From NCBI GenBank assembly GCA_019414325.1, contig DXMG01000024.1:1-26014 (forward strand): a stretch of DNA of 26,014 nucleotides. The letters are read 5' to 3'. The number at the start of each line of letters is the position of its first letter. The stretch's first letter is position 1. The position numbers were made by a program, and so were the translations under genes. Below the pieces are notes generated by a model, which saw only the letters and a list, made by a program, of their open reading frames with translations, was not told where the DNA came from and did not search any database. The stretch is from Collinsella sp. (GTDB taxonomy: Bacteria > Actinomycetota > Coriobacteriia > Coriobacteriales > Coriobacteriaceae). Below are positions 15,010 through 23,134 of this stretch, piece by piece.

Positions 15010-15071
15010 CGAGGTGAGATATCAGTCTTCGTCAACCCGCAGGATAGCAGGGTTATTCACCATGGCTAGTC

Positions 15072-15084
15072 AAACGTTTTAGCG
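15072..15084. promoter_or_regulatory. cre/LacI-type operator-like site upstream of oppA
   Basis: On the minus strand this reads CGCTAAAACGTTT, identical over 13 bases to the sequence at 2361-2373 upstream of gap. The AAACGTTT core is the usual centre of LacI/CcpA-type operators. A shared carbon-dependent regulator of glycolysis and sialic acid use is plausible but unproven. Confidence 0.4.
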
Positions 15085-15120
15085 TTAATAAAACCCGAAA
15101 TCAGCAGGTAATCGCCGCGA

Positions 15121-15148
15121 AATAAATGATTGAAAATCAGCCAATCAT
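15121..15148 (-). terminator. Weak AT-rich terminator after uvrC
   Basis: On the minus strand ATGATTG / CAATCAT (7 bases, 9-base loop) is followed by TTTATT, 25 bases after the uvrC stop codon. The stem is AT-rich, so termination may be partial and some uvrC transcripts could continue toward oppA. Confidence 0.45.
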
Positions 15149-15173
15149 GTATATCAGTTGTTTAGAAGCGCGT

Positions 15174-17120
15174 TTAGTTTTCGGAACGGCTGGCCGATGC
15201 CTGGGCGCGCTCGGCATTCCATGCAACAAGTGCCTCGTGGACCGCTTTGGCGACATCGGCCGGAACGCCTCGAACTTCCGCAATCTCCTGCTCGCTTGCC
15301 GCGCGCAAACGCTTCATCGAGCCAAAATGGCGCATAATGGCACGTTTTCTGGTGGGTCCCACGCCCGGAACGTCGTCAAGCACCGAAACCGTCATAGCCT
15401 TATCGCGCAACTCGCGATGGAACGTAATCGCAAATCGGTGGGATTCATCGCGAACCTGCTTGATCAGATAAAGCGAAGCGGAGCCGGTCGGCAGCACGAC
15501 GGGGGTCTCGTCCCACGGCACGAAAACTTCCTCATCGGCCTTTGCCAAGCCACAAACTGGTATATCGAGGCCAAGCGCCTCAAGTTGCTTAATTGCAGCG
15601 GTCAATTGCGGTTTGCCGCCATCGACAACGAGCAAATCGGGGCGCGAGCCAAAGCGCTCGTCCGCCATGCGCTCGGGAGCATAGCGACGCCCCAGAACCT
15701 CGGACATCGATACGAAGTCGTTCGCCTCGTCCAATTCGGCCTGAATTTTAAAGCGACGATACTGGCCCTTGTCGGCACGGCCGTTGGTAAATACCACCAT
15801 CGAAGCGACGGTAAAGGTGCCGTGCAACGTCGAGATATCGAAGCACTCGATGCGCAACGGCGGCGCAGGCAGCGCCAGCGCGCTTTCGAGCTCCAGGAGC
15901 GCCTGATTAGTGCGATCGTCAGCATACCCCGTGCGCATCATGTAGCGCATGAGGGCATGGCGCGCATTTTTGGAAGCCATATCGAGCAGGCGGTGCTTTT
16001 CGCCGCGCTGCGGCCTATGGAGATGGCAAGAGCGTTCGCGCTTGCCCGCAAGCCACTCCCCCAACGCTTCGGCGTCCTCAAGCTCGACAGAGAGATTGAT
16101 CTCGGCTGGAATATCAGCCGTCTCGTCGTAATAGCGCTTAAGAAAGCCCGATTGAAGCTCTTCCTCGTCGACATCCAGGCCTTTATCGAGGATGAACTCA
16201 CAAGTTCGAACCGTTCGGCCCTCGCGAACGACAAAGACACAGGCGGCAGAGATAGTCTCTTCGCGATAGAAGCCGATGACGTCGATATCGACGCTCGATG
16301 GAAAAACGACCTGTTGGCGATCGTCCAGGCCCCTAATGACTTCCAGGCGACGCTTGACGCGCGCCGCACGCTCAAAATCGAGCGTCTCGGCTGCCTCCGT
16401 CATCTCGGACGTAAGCTCGTCAACGACATCCTTGCGATGGCCCGACAAGAAACGTTCGACACGTTTGACGTTCTTGGCATAGTCGGCAGGGGAAATCGCG
16501 CCGATGCATGCGCCCGGCCCGCGCCCGACATGGTAGTCAAAGCAGGGACGCCCGTTTTGCGCGCAAATCATATTGACGATGTCTTCTTCGCCCTTATGAG
16601 ATTCGACGATGCGGCGGCAGCGGCGCCATTCCGCACAGGATGCCGAGCAAATAGGAATAACCTTGCGTAGCGTATCGATGGTCTCACGCGCCGCACGGCT
16701 ATCGGTATAGGGGCCAAAATAGCGCGTTCCCGGTTTATGACGCTCTCGCGTGTATTTAATAGCCGGAAACAAGTCGCTCTTGGTAATGGCGATAAAGGGA
16801 TAGCTTTTATCGTCTTTGAGATCGACGTTAAAGTACGGATGGTACTGGCCAATCAGATTGCGCTCGAGCACCAATGCCTCGTGCTCGGTCTCCACCACGA
16901 TATAGTCGAAGCTCGCCACCAGCTGCATCATGAGCGGGATCTTTTGACGCTCGTCCTGCAGCGTCACGTATTGACGCATACGGGCACGCAGGTTTTTTGC
17001 CTTGCCCACATAGATGACATCACCCTTGGCATCTTTCCAAAGGTAGCAGCCGGGTTGCGTGGGAACGCGCGAAACCTGCTCGGCAAGTGTTGGAATGTTG
17101 TCGTGACCTGCCACGCGCAC
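15174..17120 (-). CDS. uvrC: Excinuclease ABC subunit C
   Basis: UvrC makes the dual incisions in nucleotide excision repair after UvrA/UvrB damage recognition. The 648-residue protein is complete: the GIY-YIG nuclease domain (GCYLWKD at 24-30, IYVGKAKNLRARM at 36-48) for the 3' cut, a UVR domain (about 230-265) that contacts UvrB, the RNase H-like nuclease domain for the 5' cut (IECFDISTLHGTFTVASMV and LLVVDGGKPQL), and a C-terminal double helix-hairpin-helix (DDVPGVGPTRKRAIMRHFGS). The iron-sulphur cysteine region is atypical: RPCFDYHVGRGPGAC has Gly201 where the third ligand usually sits, and an extra segment with four cysteines precedes it (158-186). The start is a GTG directly abutting the murJ stop; a second GTG at 17114 is possible. 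There is no clear ribosome site, suggesting coupling to murJ. Confidence 0.96.
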   Translation of the reverse strand: MRVAGHDNIPTLAEQVSRVPTQPGCYLWKDAKGDVIYVGKAKNLRARMRQYVTLQDERQKIPLMMQLVASFDYIVVETEHEALVLERNLIGQYHPYFNVDLKDDKSYPFIAITKSDLFPAIKYTRERHKPGTRYFGPYTDSRAARETIDTLRKVIPICSASCAEWRRCRRIVESHKGEEDIVNMICAQNGRPCFDYHVGRGPGACIGAISPADYAKNVKRVERFLSGHRKDVVDELTSEMTEAAETLDFERAARVKRRLEVIRGLDDRQQVVFPSSVDIDVIGFYREETISAACVFVVREGRTVRTCEFILDKGLDVDEEELQSGFLKRYYDETADIPAEINLSVELEDAEALGEWLAGKRERSCHLHRPQRGEKHRLLDMASKNARHALMRYMMRTGYADDRTNQALLELESALALPAPPLRIECFDISTLHGTFTVASMVVFTNGRADKGQYRRFKIQAELDEANDFVSMSEVLGRRYAPERMADERFGSRPDLLVVDGGKPQLTAAIKQLEALGLDIPVCGLAKADEEVFVPWDETPVVLPTGSASLYLIKQVRDESHRFAITFHRELRDKAMTVSVLDDVPGVGPTRKRAIMRHFGSMKRLRAASEQEIAEVRGVPADVAKAVHEALVAWNAERAQASASRSEN

Positions 17121-19424
17121 CTACTTGCGACGAAGCAGCGCCGAGACCTCGGGCATCTTAAAGACGAAGGCAAGACCAAAAGTTACAGCGAGCGAGACGA
17201 CGCCTGCAACACAAACGTAGCCCAGGGTAATGAGGATCGAGCTGCCAAGCGCTCCGACAAAGTGCTCAAGTGCCCACATGACGCCGGCGCCCGCGGCAGC
17301 GCCCAAGCCACCGAACAGTAGGCCGAAGAAACCGCCATGCAGGATAGACTTGACCTGAAGGCCATGCAGACGACGGCGCAGCCACCACAGTGAGCATCCG
17401 ACCAAGACCACGTAGTCAACGACGTACGAAAGCGCAATTGCCGGCATACCGTAGCCCAGCACCACGCCAAACAGCAGCACCGAACCGGCCTGGCCGATAG
17501 CGGAGTACAGGCAATAGCGGCTATAAGGTTTCATATCGAGCAGGGCCGAGAAGCTCTTCTGCATCAGCACGACCACGCCGTAGAGCGGCAGGGAAAGTGC
17601 CAGATAGATAAGGAACTCCGACACCAGCGCCACACCGGATTCATCGAACTTGCCGGCGCAGTAGATCATGTTGAGCGGACGGGCGAAGACGATCAGATAC
17701 ATCGCAAACGGAATCAGGAAGAAGAACATCTGGGCGACACCGCGCGAAATGCCCGTGCGGACGCTGTCGTAATCCTTCTCCTGCGCATCGTGAGAGAGTT
17801 CGGTATAGAGTGCCGTCGAAAGCGAGGCGGCGATCAGCGCATAGGGCAATGTGTACCACAGGCGCGCATATGCGATGACGGAAGGGCCGGTCTCGGGCTG
17901 CACCACCAGCGCGGCGGCATTGGTAATGGAGGTCGAGACAAACATGCACACCGTGGCGAGCAGCGTCGGGATACCAAGCGCGATCGTCTGTCGCAGCGCG
18001 GGATCCTTAAAGTCGATATGGATATGAGGATGCACGCCATGCTTGCCAAGCGCGGGAATCTGGCAGGCCATCTGGACAAAGACGCCGAGGGTCGTACCAA
18101 CTGCGATCAAGATAATACCGGCCTGCTCGCCAAATTGTGCAGACACGGGAGCAAAGCCCATAAAGCTGGCGATGACGATGACATTGTTGAGAACCGGGGC
18201 AAACGTCGACCAGAAATAGTCGCGGTGTGCGTTGAGAACGCCCGAGAACACCGAGCCCAAGCCATAAAACAGAATTTGAATAGCAAAGAAGCGGAACATG
18301 AACGCAGCGGTATCCATGCTGCCGCCATCGCCCGAAAGGAACGACTGCGTCCAAATAAAGCCGGGAGCAAACACGGTGCCCAGCAGCGAGATACCGCCCA
18401 GCAGCAGAAGCAGAATACCAAGCAGGTTGCCGACATACTCGTTCGATGCCTCGCGACCCTGCTCGCGCCTCACACCCATATACACCGGCAAAAACGCCGT
18501 AACGAGCATGCCGCCCATCACGAGCTCGTAGAGCATGTTGGGCAGGTTGTTGGCAACCTGATAGGAGGACGAGAGCAGCGACATACCGATGGCGGCCGCC
18601 ATGGCCCACGTGCGGATAAACCCGGTGACACGCGACACGATGGTCAGCACGGTCATAAGGCCAGCAGAACGACCAACCGTGGAGTAGTCCGACGAACCCA
18701 TATCGTCTACGTCGTCCTGAGAGTCCTCATAAACCTCATCTTGTGGCGGCAAATCGTCCACGACGGCAAAGGAGCCGGTCATCGCAAAGGGATCGTCAAC
18801 CAAAACGGCGTCATCAGCAGGTGCGGCGTCATCGCTGTTCGGCATGTTGTTACCGGATACGGCATCATCATCGAATATGGCATGGTCGCCAAACACCGTG
18901 TCAACTTCATTGGCGGCGACGGTTCGGGCAGAAAACGACAGAGGGTCCCAGTCGTCATCACCGTCGATGGCCACGCCCTCGACGGGATCGGTCGAACCAA
19001 GCGGCGACCATTCGTCATCCGAAAGAAGCGGTTCGCCATCATCATGAGCCGTGGGCTTGGCGGAATGAGCGGCAGGAGCGCTCTGCGGTGTGCTCTTTCC
19101 CTGGGCTGCCATCAAAAACACCGCCGTCTCATCGGGACGCGGCTCACGAGGAGCCTCGGAGGCGATCGGCATCACGCTGGCGCTCGATTGAGCGGCGGCC
19201 AAAAAGACAGCCGTCTCATCGGGACGAGCCGAAGAAAGAACCGTACGGGGAAGTGCCGTGCCGGCACCGGCGGCACGCAAGTACACGGCCGTCTCGCCCG
19301 GGTCAGCGGCAGCGGACCAGGCGTTTCGAATCTCGTTATCGAACGAAGCGGCCTCGGGCGCGGGCGTCTGAGGAGCCGACCCTTTTGCAAAGTGAGCTCC
19401 GCGCTTTGATTCTTCCTGCGGCAT
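17121..19424 (-). CDS. murJ: Lipid II flippase MurJ with a long acidic N-terminal extension
   Basis: MurJ flips the peptidoglycan precursor lipid II across the membrane. The transporter core runs from about residue 250 (TVGRSAGLMTVLTIVSRVTGFIRTW) to 767, the usual length of about 515, and keeps family motifs such as NNLPNMLYELVMGGMLVTAFLPVYM. Before it lies a 245-residue hydrophilic, low-complexity extension rich in Asp, Ala, Pro and Ser. It has three copies of P-[DG]-E-T-A-V-[FY]-L (42-49, 68-75, 97-104) and two of DD[ED]W[SD]PL (136-142, 156-162). In mycobacteria MviN carries a regulatory pseudokinase domain that is phosphorylated on Thr and bound by an FHA protein; the repeated Thr motifs suggest a related but differently built control here (inference). 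The ATG at 19424 has GAGAGGA upstream and lies 3 bases after ybaK. Confidence 0.93.
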   Translation of the reverse strand: MPQEESKRGAHFAKGSAPQTPAPEAASFDNEIRNAWSAAADPGETAVYLRAAGAGTALPRTVLSSARPDETAVFLAAAQSSASVMPIASEAPREPRPDETAVFLMAAQGKSTPQSAPAAHSAKPTAHDDGEPLLSDDEWSPLGSTDPVEGVAIDGDDDWDPLSFSARTVAANEVDTVFGDHAIFDDDAVSGNNMPNSDDAAPADDAVLVDDPFAMTGSFAVVDDLPPQDEVYEDSQDDVDDMGSSDYSTVGRSAGLMTVLTIVSRVTGFIRTWAMAAAIGMSLLSSSYQVANNLPNMLYELVMGGMLVTAFLPVYMGVRREQGREASNEYVGNLLGILLLLLGGISLLGTVFAPGFIWTQSFLSGDGGSMDTAAFMFRFFAIQILFYGLGSVFSGVLNAHRDYFWSTFAPVLNNVIVIASFMGFAPVSAQFGEQAGIILIAVGTTLGVFVQMACQIPALGKHGVHPHIHIDFKDPALRQTIALGIPTLLATVCMFVSTSITNAAALVVQPETGPSVIAYARLWYTLPYALIAASLSTALYTELSHDAQEKDYDSVRTGISRGVAQMFFFLIPFAMYLIVFARPLNMIYCAGKFDESGVALVSEFLIYLALSLPLYGVVVLMQKSFSALLDMKPYSRYCLYSAIGQAGSVLLFGVVLGYGMPAIALSYVVDYVVLVGCSLWWLRRRLHGLQVKSILHGGFFGLLFGGLGAAAGAGVMWALEHFVGALGSSILITLGYVCVAGVVSLAVTFGLAFVFKMPEVSALLRRK
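19112..19301 (-). repeat. Region coding three ETAV repeats of the MurJ extension
   Basis: The segment encodes residues 42-104 of MurJ, with three copies of P-[DG]-E-T-A-V-[FY]-L-x-A-A. Two copies share the 17-base run GCCGTCTCATCGGGACG on the plus strand; the third is more diverged. The repeats therefore look like a tandem expansion now held by selection on the peptide. Confidence 0.65.
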
Positions 19425-19427
19425 CGC

Positions 19428-19928
19428 TCAGTCCTCTCTCGTGATCGGGGCAACCGTCGCCCCGCAAAATGCAACTAAGTCATCGGGAGCAAGCTCAAGC
19501 TGATAGCCGCGCTTGCCACCCGAGATAAAAATGGTATCCCAAAGGACGCATGTCTCATCGATCAGAGTCCGGAAGCGTTTTTTCATACCGACCGGACTGC
19601 AACCGCCGCGGACATACCCCGTCGCGGCAAGCAAATCTTTGACATGCATCATGGTCAGCGACTTTTCGCCTGCGGCGCGCGCGGCGGCCTTGAGGTCGAG
19701 CTCGTCGGCAACGGGAATGCAGCACACGACATGGTCGTTGGACGGCGTCGTGCAGACCAGGGTCTTAAATCCCTGACCGGGCTCCTCGCCAAGCTGCTCG
19801 GAAATCGCGACGCCCAGCCCCGACGATTCGTCGCCATCGTCTTCGTACGTATGGAGAACATAGGAGATGCCGGCGCTTTCCAGCTCGCGCATCGCATTGG
19901 TTTTTGACGTCTTAACAGCCTTTGCCAT
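19428..19928 (-). CDS. ybaK: Cys-tRNA(Pro)/Cys-tRNA(Cys) deacylase, YbaK/EbsC family
   Basis: YbaK-type proteins hydrolyse cysteine wrongly attached to tRNA(Pro), a trans-editing step in translation. The 166-residue product is full length for the family. It has the conserved lysine in FKTLV (Lys55), the nucleotide-pocket GYVRGGCSPVGMKKRF motif and a C-terminal ISGGKRGYQLELAPDDL. The frame is open 26 codons upstream, but the ATG at 19928 has AAAGGA 6 bases before it and gives the standard N-terminus (MAKAVKTSKTNAMRELE). It heads a tight ybaK-murJ-uvrC cluster (3-base and 0-base gaps), so the three are probably one transcript. A -10-like TATACT lies about 40 bases upstream of its start, without a good -35. 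Confidence 0.93.
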   Translation of the reverse strand: MAKAVKTSKTNAMRELESAGISYVLHTYEDDGDESSGLGVAISEQLGEEPGQGFKTLVCTTPSNDHVVCCIPVADELDLKAAARAAGEKSLTMMHVKDLLAATGYVRGGCSPVGMKKRFRTLIDETCVLWDTIFISGGKRGYQLELAPDDLVAFCGATVAPITRED

Positions 19929-20010
19929 GGCACATCCTTTCCCTCGCAGAGCGACGTAAGGATTAAGTATAGGGCCAATTCCGCCGCATATGCCATCTCG
20001 ACACACAGAA

Positions 20011-20041
20011 GCGCCACCGAATCAGAAGGAATCGGTGGCGC
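20011..20041 (-). terminator. Hairpin terminator after uvrA
   Basis: A perfect 10-base stem, GCGCCACCGA / TCGGTGGCGC with an 11-base loop, begins 20 bases after the uvrA stop codon. On the minus strand it is followed by TTCTGTGTG, a poor U-run. It probably ends uvrA transcripts and separates them from ybaK. Confidence 0.65.
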
Positions 20042-20061
20042 GTCGGTACTACAACGTCTCT

Positions 20062-22941
20062 TTACTGTGCGTCGAGCTGCGCCTGACGCTCACGGTCACG
20101 CTTGAGCAACGGCGCCAAGAACTTGCCCGTGTAGCTCTGCGAACATGCCGCGACTTGCTCCGGCGTGCCTGAGACCACGACGGTTCCGCCGCCATTGCCG
20201 CCCTCGGGGCCCATATCGATCAGGCGGTCGGCAACCTTGATGACATCAAGGTTGTGCTCGATCACCAGAACCGTGTTGCCCGCATCGACCAGGCGTTGCA
20301 ACACGTCGAGCAGCTGACGAACATCCTCAAAATGGAGGCCGGTTGTGGGCTCGTCCAAAATGTAGAACGTCTTGCCTGTCTGGCGACGATGAAGCTCCTT
20401 GGCGAGCTTTACGCGCTGCGCCTCACCACCCGAGAGCGTCGTGGCGGGCTGGCCCAAGCTCACATAACCTAGGCCGACGTCATACAGGGTTTGAAGCTTT
20501 CGCTTGATCTGCGGAATATTCCCAAAGAAAGCCAGTGCCTCGGCCACGCTCATGTCAAGTACGTCCGAGATAGTCTTGCCACGATAGGTAACCTCGAGCG
20601 TCTCGCGGTTATAGCGCTTGCCGCCACAAGCCTCGCAGGGAACATAAATATCGGGAAGAAAGTGCATCTCAATCTTGATCTGGCCGTCGCCCTTGCACGC
20701 CTCGCAGCGTCCGCCGCTCACATTAAAGGAGAAGCGTCCCGGCGAGTAGCCACGCGCCTTCGACTCCGGCGTGCTCGCAAACAGCGCACGCAGGTCGTCC
20801 CACAAACCAATATAGGTAGCGGGATTCGACCGCGGCGTACGGCCGATTGGCGACTGATCAATATCGATCACCTTATCGATGCACTCGATACCGTCGATTT
20901 TTTTGAACGGGCCCACGGGACGCGTAGAGCGATGGATAGCGTTGGTGAGGGCAGGCGCAATCGTATCGGTGACCAAGGAACTCTTTCCCGATCCCGATAC
21001 GCCGGTTACGACGGTAAGCGTGCCAAACTCAATCTTGGCGGTAACGTTTTTGAGGTTGTTGGCGCGGGCGCCCGTGATCTTAAGGCAGCCGCGGCCGGGC
21101 TTGCGGCGCTCGTCTGGCACGCGGATCATCCGCTTGCCGGTCAAATAAGCACCCGTCATGGAATCGGGGCACGCCATGATATCGGCAGGCGTTCCCGCGG
21201 CGACCACGTGCCCGCCGTTGACGCCCGCGCCTGGCCCCATATCGATCACATAGTCGGCAGCGCGAATCGTGTCCTCATCGTGTTCAACGACGATAACGGT
21301 GTTGCCGATATCGCGCAGGCGCTCGAGTGTCTTAATCAGCCGCTCGTTGTCGCGCTGGTGAAGACCAATCGAAGGCTCGTCCAGAATATAGAGAACGCCC
21401 ATGAGGCCCGCACCGATCTGCGTAGCCAGGCGAATGCGCTGCGCCTCACCGCCGGAAAGCGTCGCCGAAGCACGATCGAGCGTCAGATAATCAAGGCCGA
21501 CATCAACCAGAAAACGCAAGCGTTCCAGGATTTCCTTGACGATACGACCGCCGATGAATTGTTGACGCTCGGTGAGCTCAAGGTCCTCAAAAAACTCGAG
21601 CGACTCGCGGCACGACAGGCAACAAACCTCATAAATGGACTTGCCGCCCACGGTGACGGCGAGCATCTCGGGGCGCAGGCGAGCACCATGGCAGCTCGAA
21701 CACGGCTCCTCGCGAATGTACTTCTCCAGGCGCGCCTTAGTGTTCTCGTTGGTCGTCTCGGTATAGCGCTCGTACAGGATATTGCGCACGCCCGAAAACT
21801 TGGTGTCCCACTGGCTGCGACGACCGTCGAGCTTTTGATAGTCCACCGAAATCTTCTTGTCGCCCATGCCATCCAAAAATGCACGGCGCACTCGCGGAGG
21901 TAGGTCTTCCCACGGTGTATCCGCGCTCACCTTAAAGTGCTTACAGACCGCGGCGAAGATCTGGGGGTAGTAGTTCGAATTGCCGAACAGGCTTCCAAAG
22001 ACCCCATCGGCAATCGACTTCGACGGGTCCTCAATCAGCGCCTCGGCATCGACCGTTTTCTTAAAGCCCAGACCATCGCACTCGGGACACGCACCATAGG
22101 GCGCGTTGAACGAAAAGTCGCGGGGTTGTAGGTCGTCGATGGAGTGCCCGTGCTCCGGGCACGCCAGAGCCAACGAATACTCCAGCAGCTCGCCCTCGGT
22201 TCCCTCGGGAGCATCGCGATCGGGCAGCATGTACACGTTCACATTGCCGTGTGCCAAGGCAGTCGCCTGTTCAACCGACTCGGCGATACGGCCCAGAGAG
22301 TTTTCCCGAATCACGATGCGGTCGACTACGACCTCGATATCGTGCTTGAACTTTTTGTCCAGATCGATGGGGTCGTCGAGCGAGCGTACTTCGCCGTCGA
22401 CACGCACGCGGCTAAAGCCCTCAGCCCGAAGATCCTCGAACAATTTTGCGTACTCGCCTTTGCGCCCGCGCACCACCGGTGCCAGCACAAACGCACGACG
22501 ACCCTCTCCCGCTGCCAGGACCTTATCGGCGACCTGGTCGGTGGTCTGGCGCTCGATAACGCGACCGCACTCGGGACAGTGCGGCGTGCCCACGCGTGCA
22601 AAAAGCAAGCGAAGGTAGTCATAAATCTCAGTTACAGTACCCACCGTCGAGCGCGGATTCTTGGACGTCGTCTTCTGATCGATCGAGACGGCCGGCGAAA
22701 GGCCGTCGATCGAGTCTAGATCGGGCTTGTCCATCTGGCCTAAAAACTGGCGCGCATAACTCGACAGGCTCTCCACGTAGCGACGCTGACCCTCGGCATA
22801 GATCGTGTCAAACGCCAGCGAGCTCTTGCCCGAGCCCGAAAGACCGGTAATGACCACGAGCTCGTCGCGCGGGATGGAAACATCGATATTGCGCAGGTTG
22901 TGTTCGCGCGCACCACGGATAACGATAGAAGAATCAGACAT
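20062..22941 (-). CDS. uvrA: Excinuclease ABC subunit A
   Basis: UvrA is the ATP-dependent damage sensor of nucleotide excision repair and loads UvrB. The 959-residue protein is full length, with two ABC modules: Walker A GLSGSGKS (33-40) and GVSGSGKS (near residue 650), two LSGGEAQR signature sequences, and ILDEPSIGLHQRD / ILDEPTTGLHFED Walker B regions. The zinc-binding CxxC pairs are visible (CPECG; CPEHG...CPECDGLGF; CEACKGDG...CEACGGKRYN). The start ATG at 22941 has AAGGAG 6 bases upstream. A near-consensus SOS box lies about 62 bases upstream, so it is likely LexA-controlled. It is divergent from the LTA-synthase-like gene. uvrC lies 3 genes downstream on the same strand. Confidence 0.98.
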   Translation of the reverse strand: MSDSSIVIRGAREHNLRNIDVSIPRDELVVITGLSGSGKSSLAFDTIYAEGQRRYVESLSSYARQFLGQMDKPDLDSIDGLSPAVSIDQKTTSKNPRSTVGTVTEIYDYLRLLFARVGTPHCPECGRVIERQTTDQVADKVLAAGEGRRAFVLAPVVRGRKGEYAKLFEDLRAEGFSRVRVDGEVRSLDDPIDLDKKFKHDIEVVVDRIVIRENSLGRIAESVEQATALAHGNVNVYMLPDRDAPEGTEGELLEYSLALACPEHGHSIDDLQPRDFSFNAPYGACPECDGLGFKKTVDAEALIEDPSKSIADGVFGSLFGNSNYYPQIFAAVCKHFKVSADTPWEDLPPRVRRAFLDGMGDKKISVDYQKLDGRRSQWDTKFSGVRNILYERYTETTNENTKARLEKYIREEPCSSCHGARLRPEMLAVTVGGKSIYEVCCLSCRESLEFFEDLELTERQQFIGGRIVKEILERLRFLVDVGLDYLTLDRASATLSGGEAQRIRLATQIGAGLMGVLYILDEPSIGLHQRDNERLIKTLERLRDIGNTVIVVEHDEDTIRAADYVIDMGPGAGVNGGHVVAAGTPADIMACPDSMTGAYLTGKRMIRVPDERRKPGRGCLKITGARANNLKNVTAKIEFGTLTVVTGVSGSGKSSLVTDTIAPALTNAIHRSTRPVGPFKKIDGIECIDKVIDIDQSPIGRTPRSNPATYIGLWDDLRALFASTPESKARGYSPGRFSFNVSGGRCEACKGDGQIKIEMHFLPDIYVPCEACGGKRYNRETLEVTYRGKTISDVLDMSVAEALAFFGNIPQIKRKLQTLYDVGLGYVSLGQPATTLSGGEAQRVKLAKELHRRQTGKTFYILDEPTTGLHFEDVRQLLDVLQRLVDAGNTVLVIEHNLDVIKVADRLIDMGPEGGNGGGTVVVSGTPEQVAACSQSYTGKFLAPLLKRDRERQAQLDAQ

Positions 22942-23002
22942 GGAAGCTCCTTGCCTCCTATAACCTCAAATCACACTGTCGATGAGTTTAACGCACTCAA
23001 CG

Positions 23003-23016
23003 CGCACAGATGTTCG
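23003..23016. promoter_or_regulatory. Candidate LexA (SOS) box upstream of uvrA
   Basis: On the minus strand CGAAC-ATCT-GTGCG matches the Gram-positive/actinobacterial LexA consensus CGAAC-N4-GTTCG with one mismatch. It lies 62 bases upstream of the uvrA ATG, just after a -10-like TATTAC. uvrA is a classical SOS gene, which supports the call. Confidence 0.55.
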
Positions 23017-23134
23017 TAATACAAGATTCGCAGACCTTTTGCTTTGCGTGTCGGGTGCTTTGTTTCTCGAAATGCCGTGGAAAGGTTAGAGTAATCTAAA
23101 ACTGAACTTAATTTGCTGTAACAGAGGAACGTCC

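Larger units (their letters stand above)
14809..15173. other. 365-base control region of the sialic acid operon
   Basis: There is no credible gene between uvrC and oppA. From the uvrC side it holds a weak AT-rich terminator (15121-15148), a cre-like site (15072-15084), an AACCC / GGGTT stem with an outer GGTGA / TCACC pairing (about 15012-15060), a three-stem dyad cluster (14927-15009), two short dyads with a CAACTTG core (14900-14912 and 14862-14872) and a candidate promoter. Such crowding suggests control by at least two regulators or a structured leader RNA. No regulator gene is adjacent. Confidence 0.7.

Noticed and set aside
14809..15173. A CRISPR array or tRNA in the oppA control region
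   Set aside because: There are no regularly spaced direct repeats and no cloverleaf with a CCA end; the repeats are inverted and of different sequence.
4299..15173. The operon as a recent mobile island with attachment sites
   Set aside because: No integrase, transposase, tRNA or matching direct repeats at the borders were seen, and codon use and GC look like the neighbours by eye.
17790..19409. A 539-codon plus-strand open frame opposite murJ, including the repeat region
   Set aside because: Its His/Arg/Gly-rich translation has no family features; MurJ on the minus strand explains the sequence.
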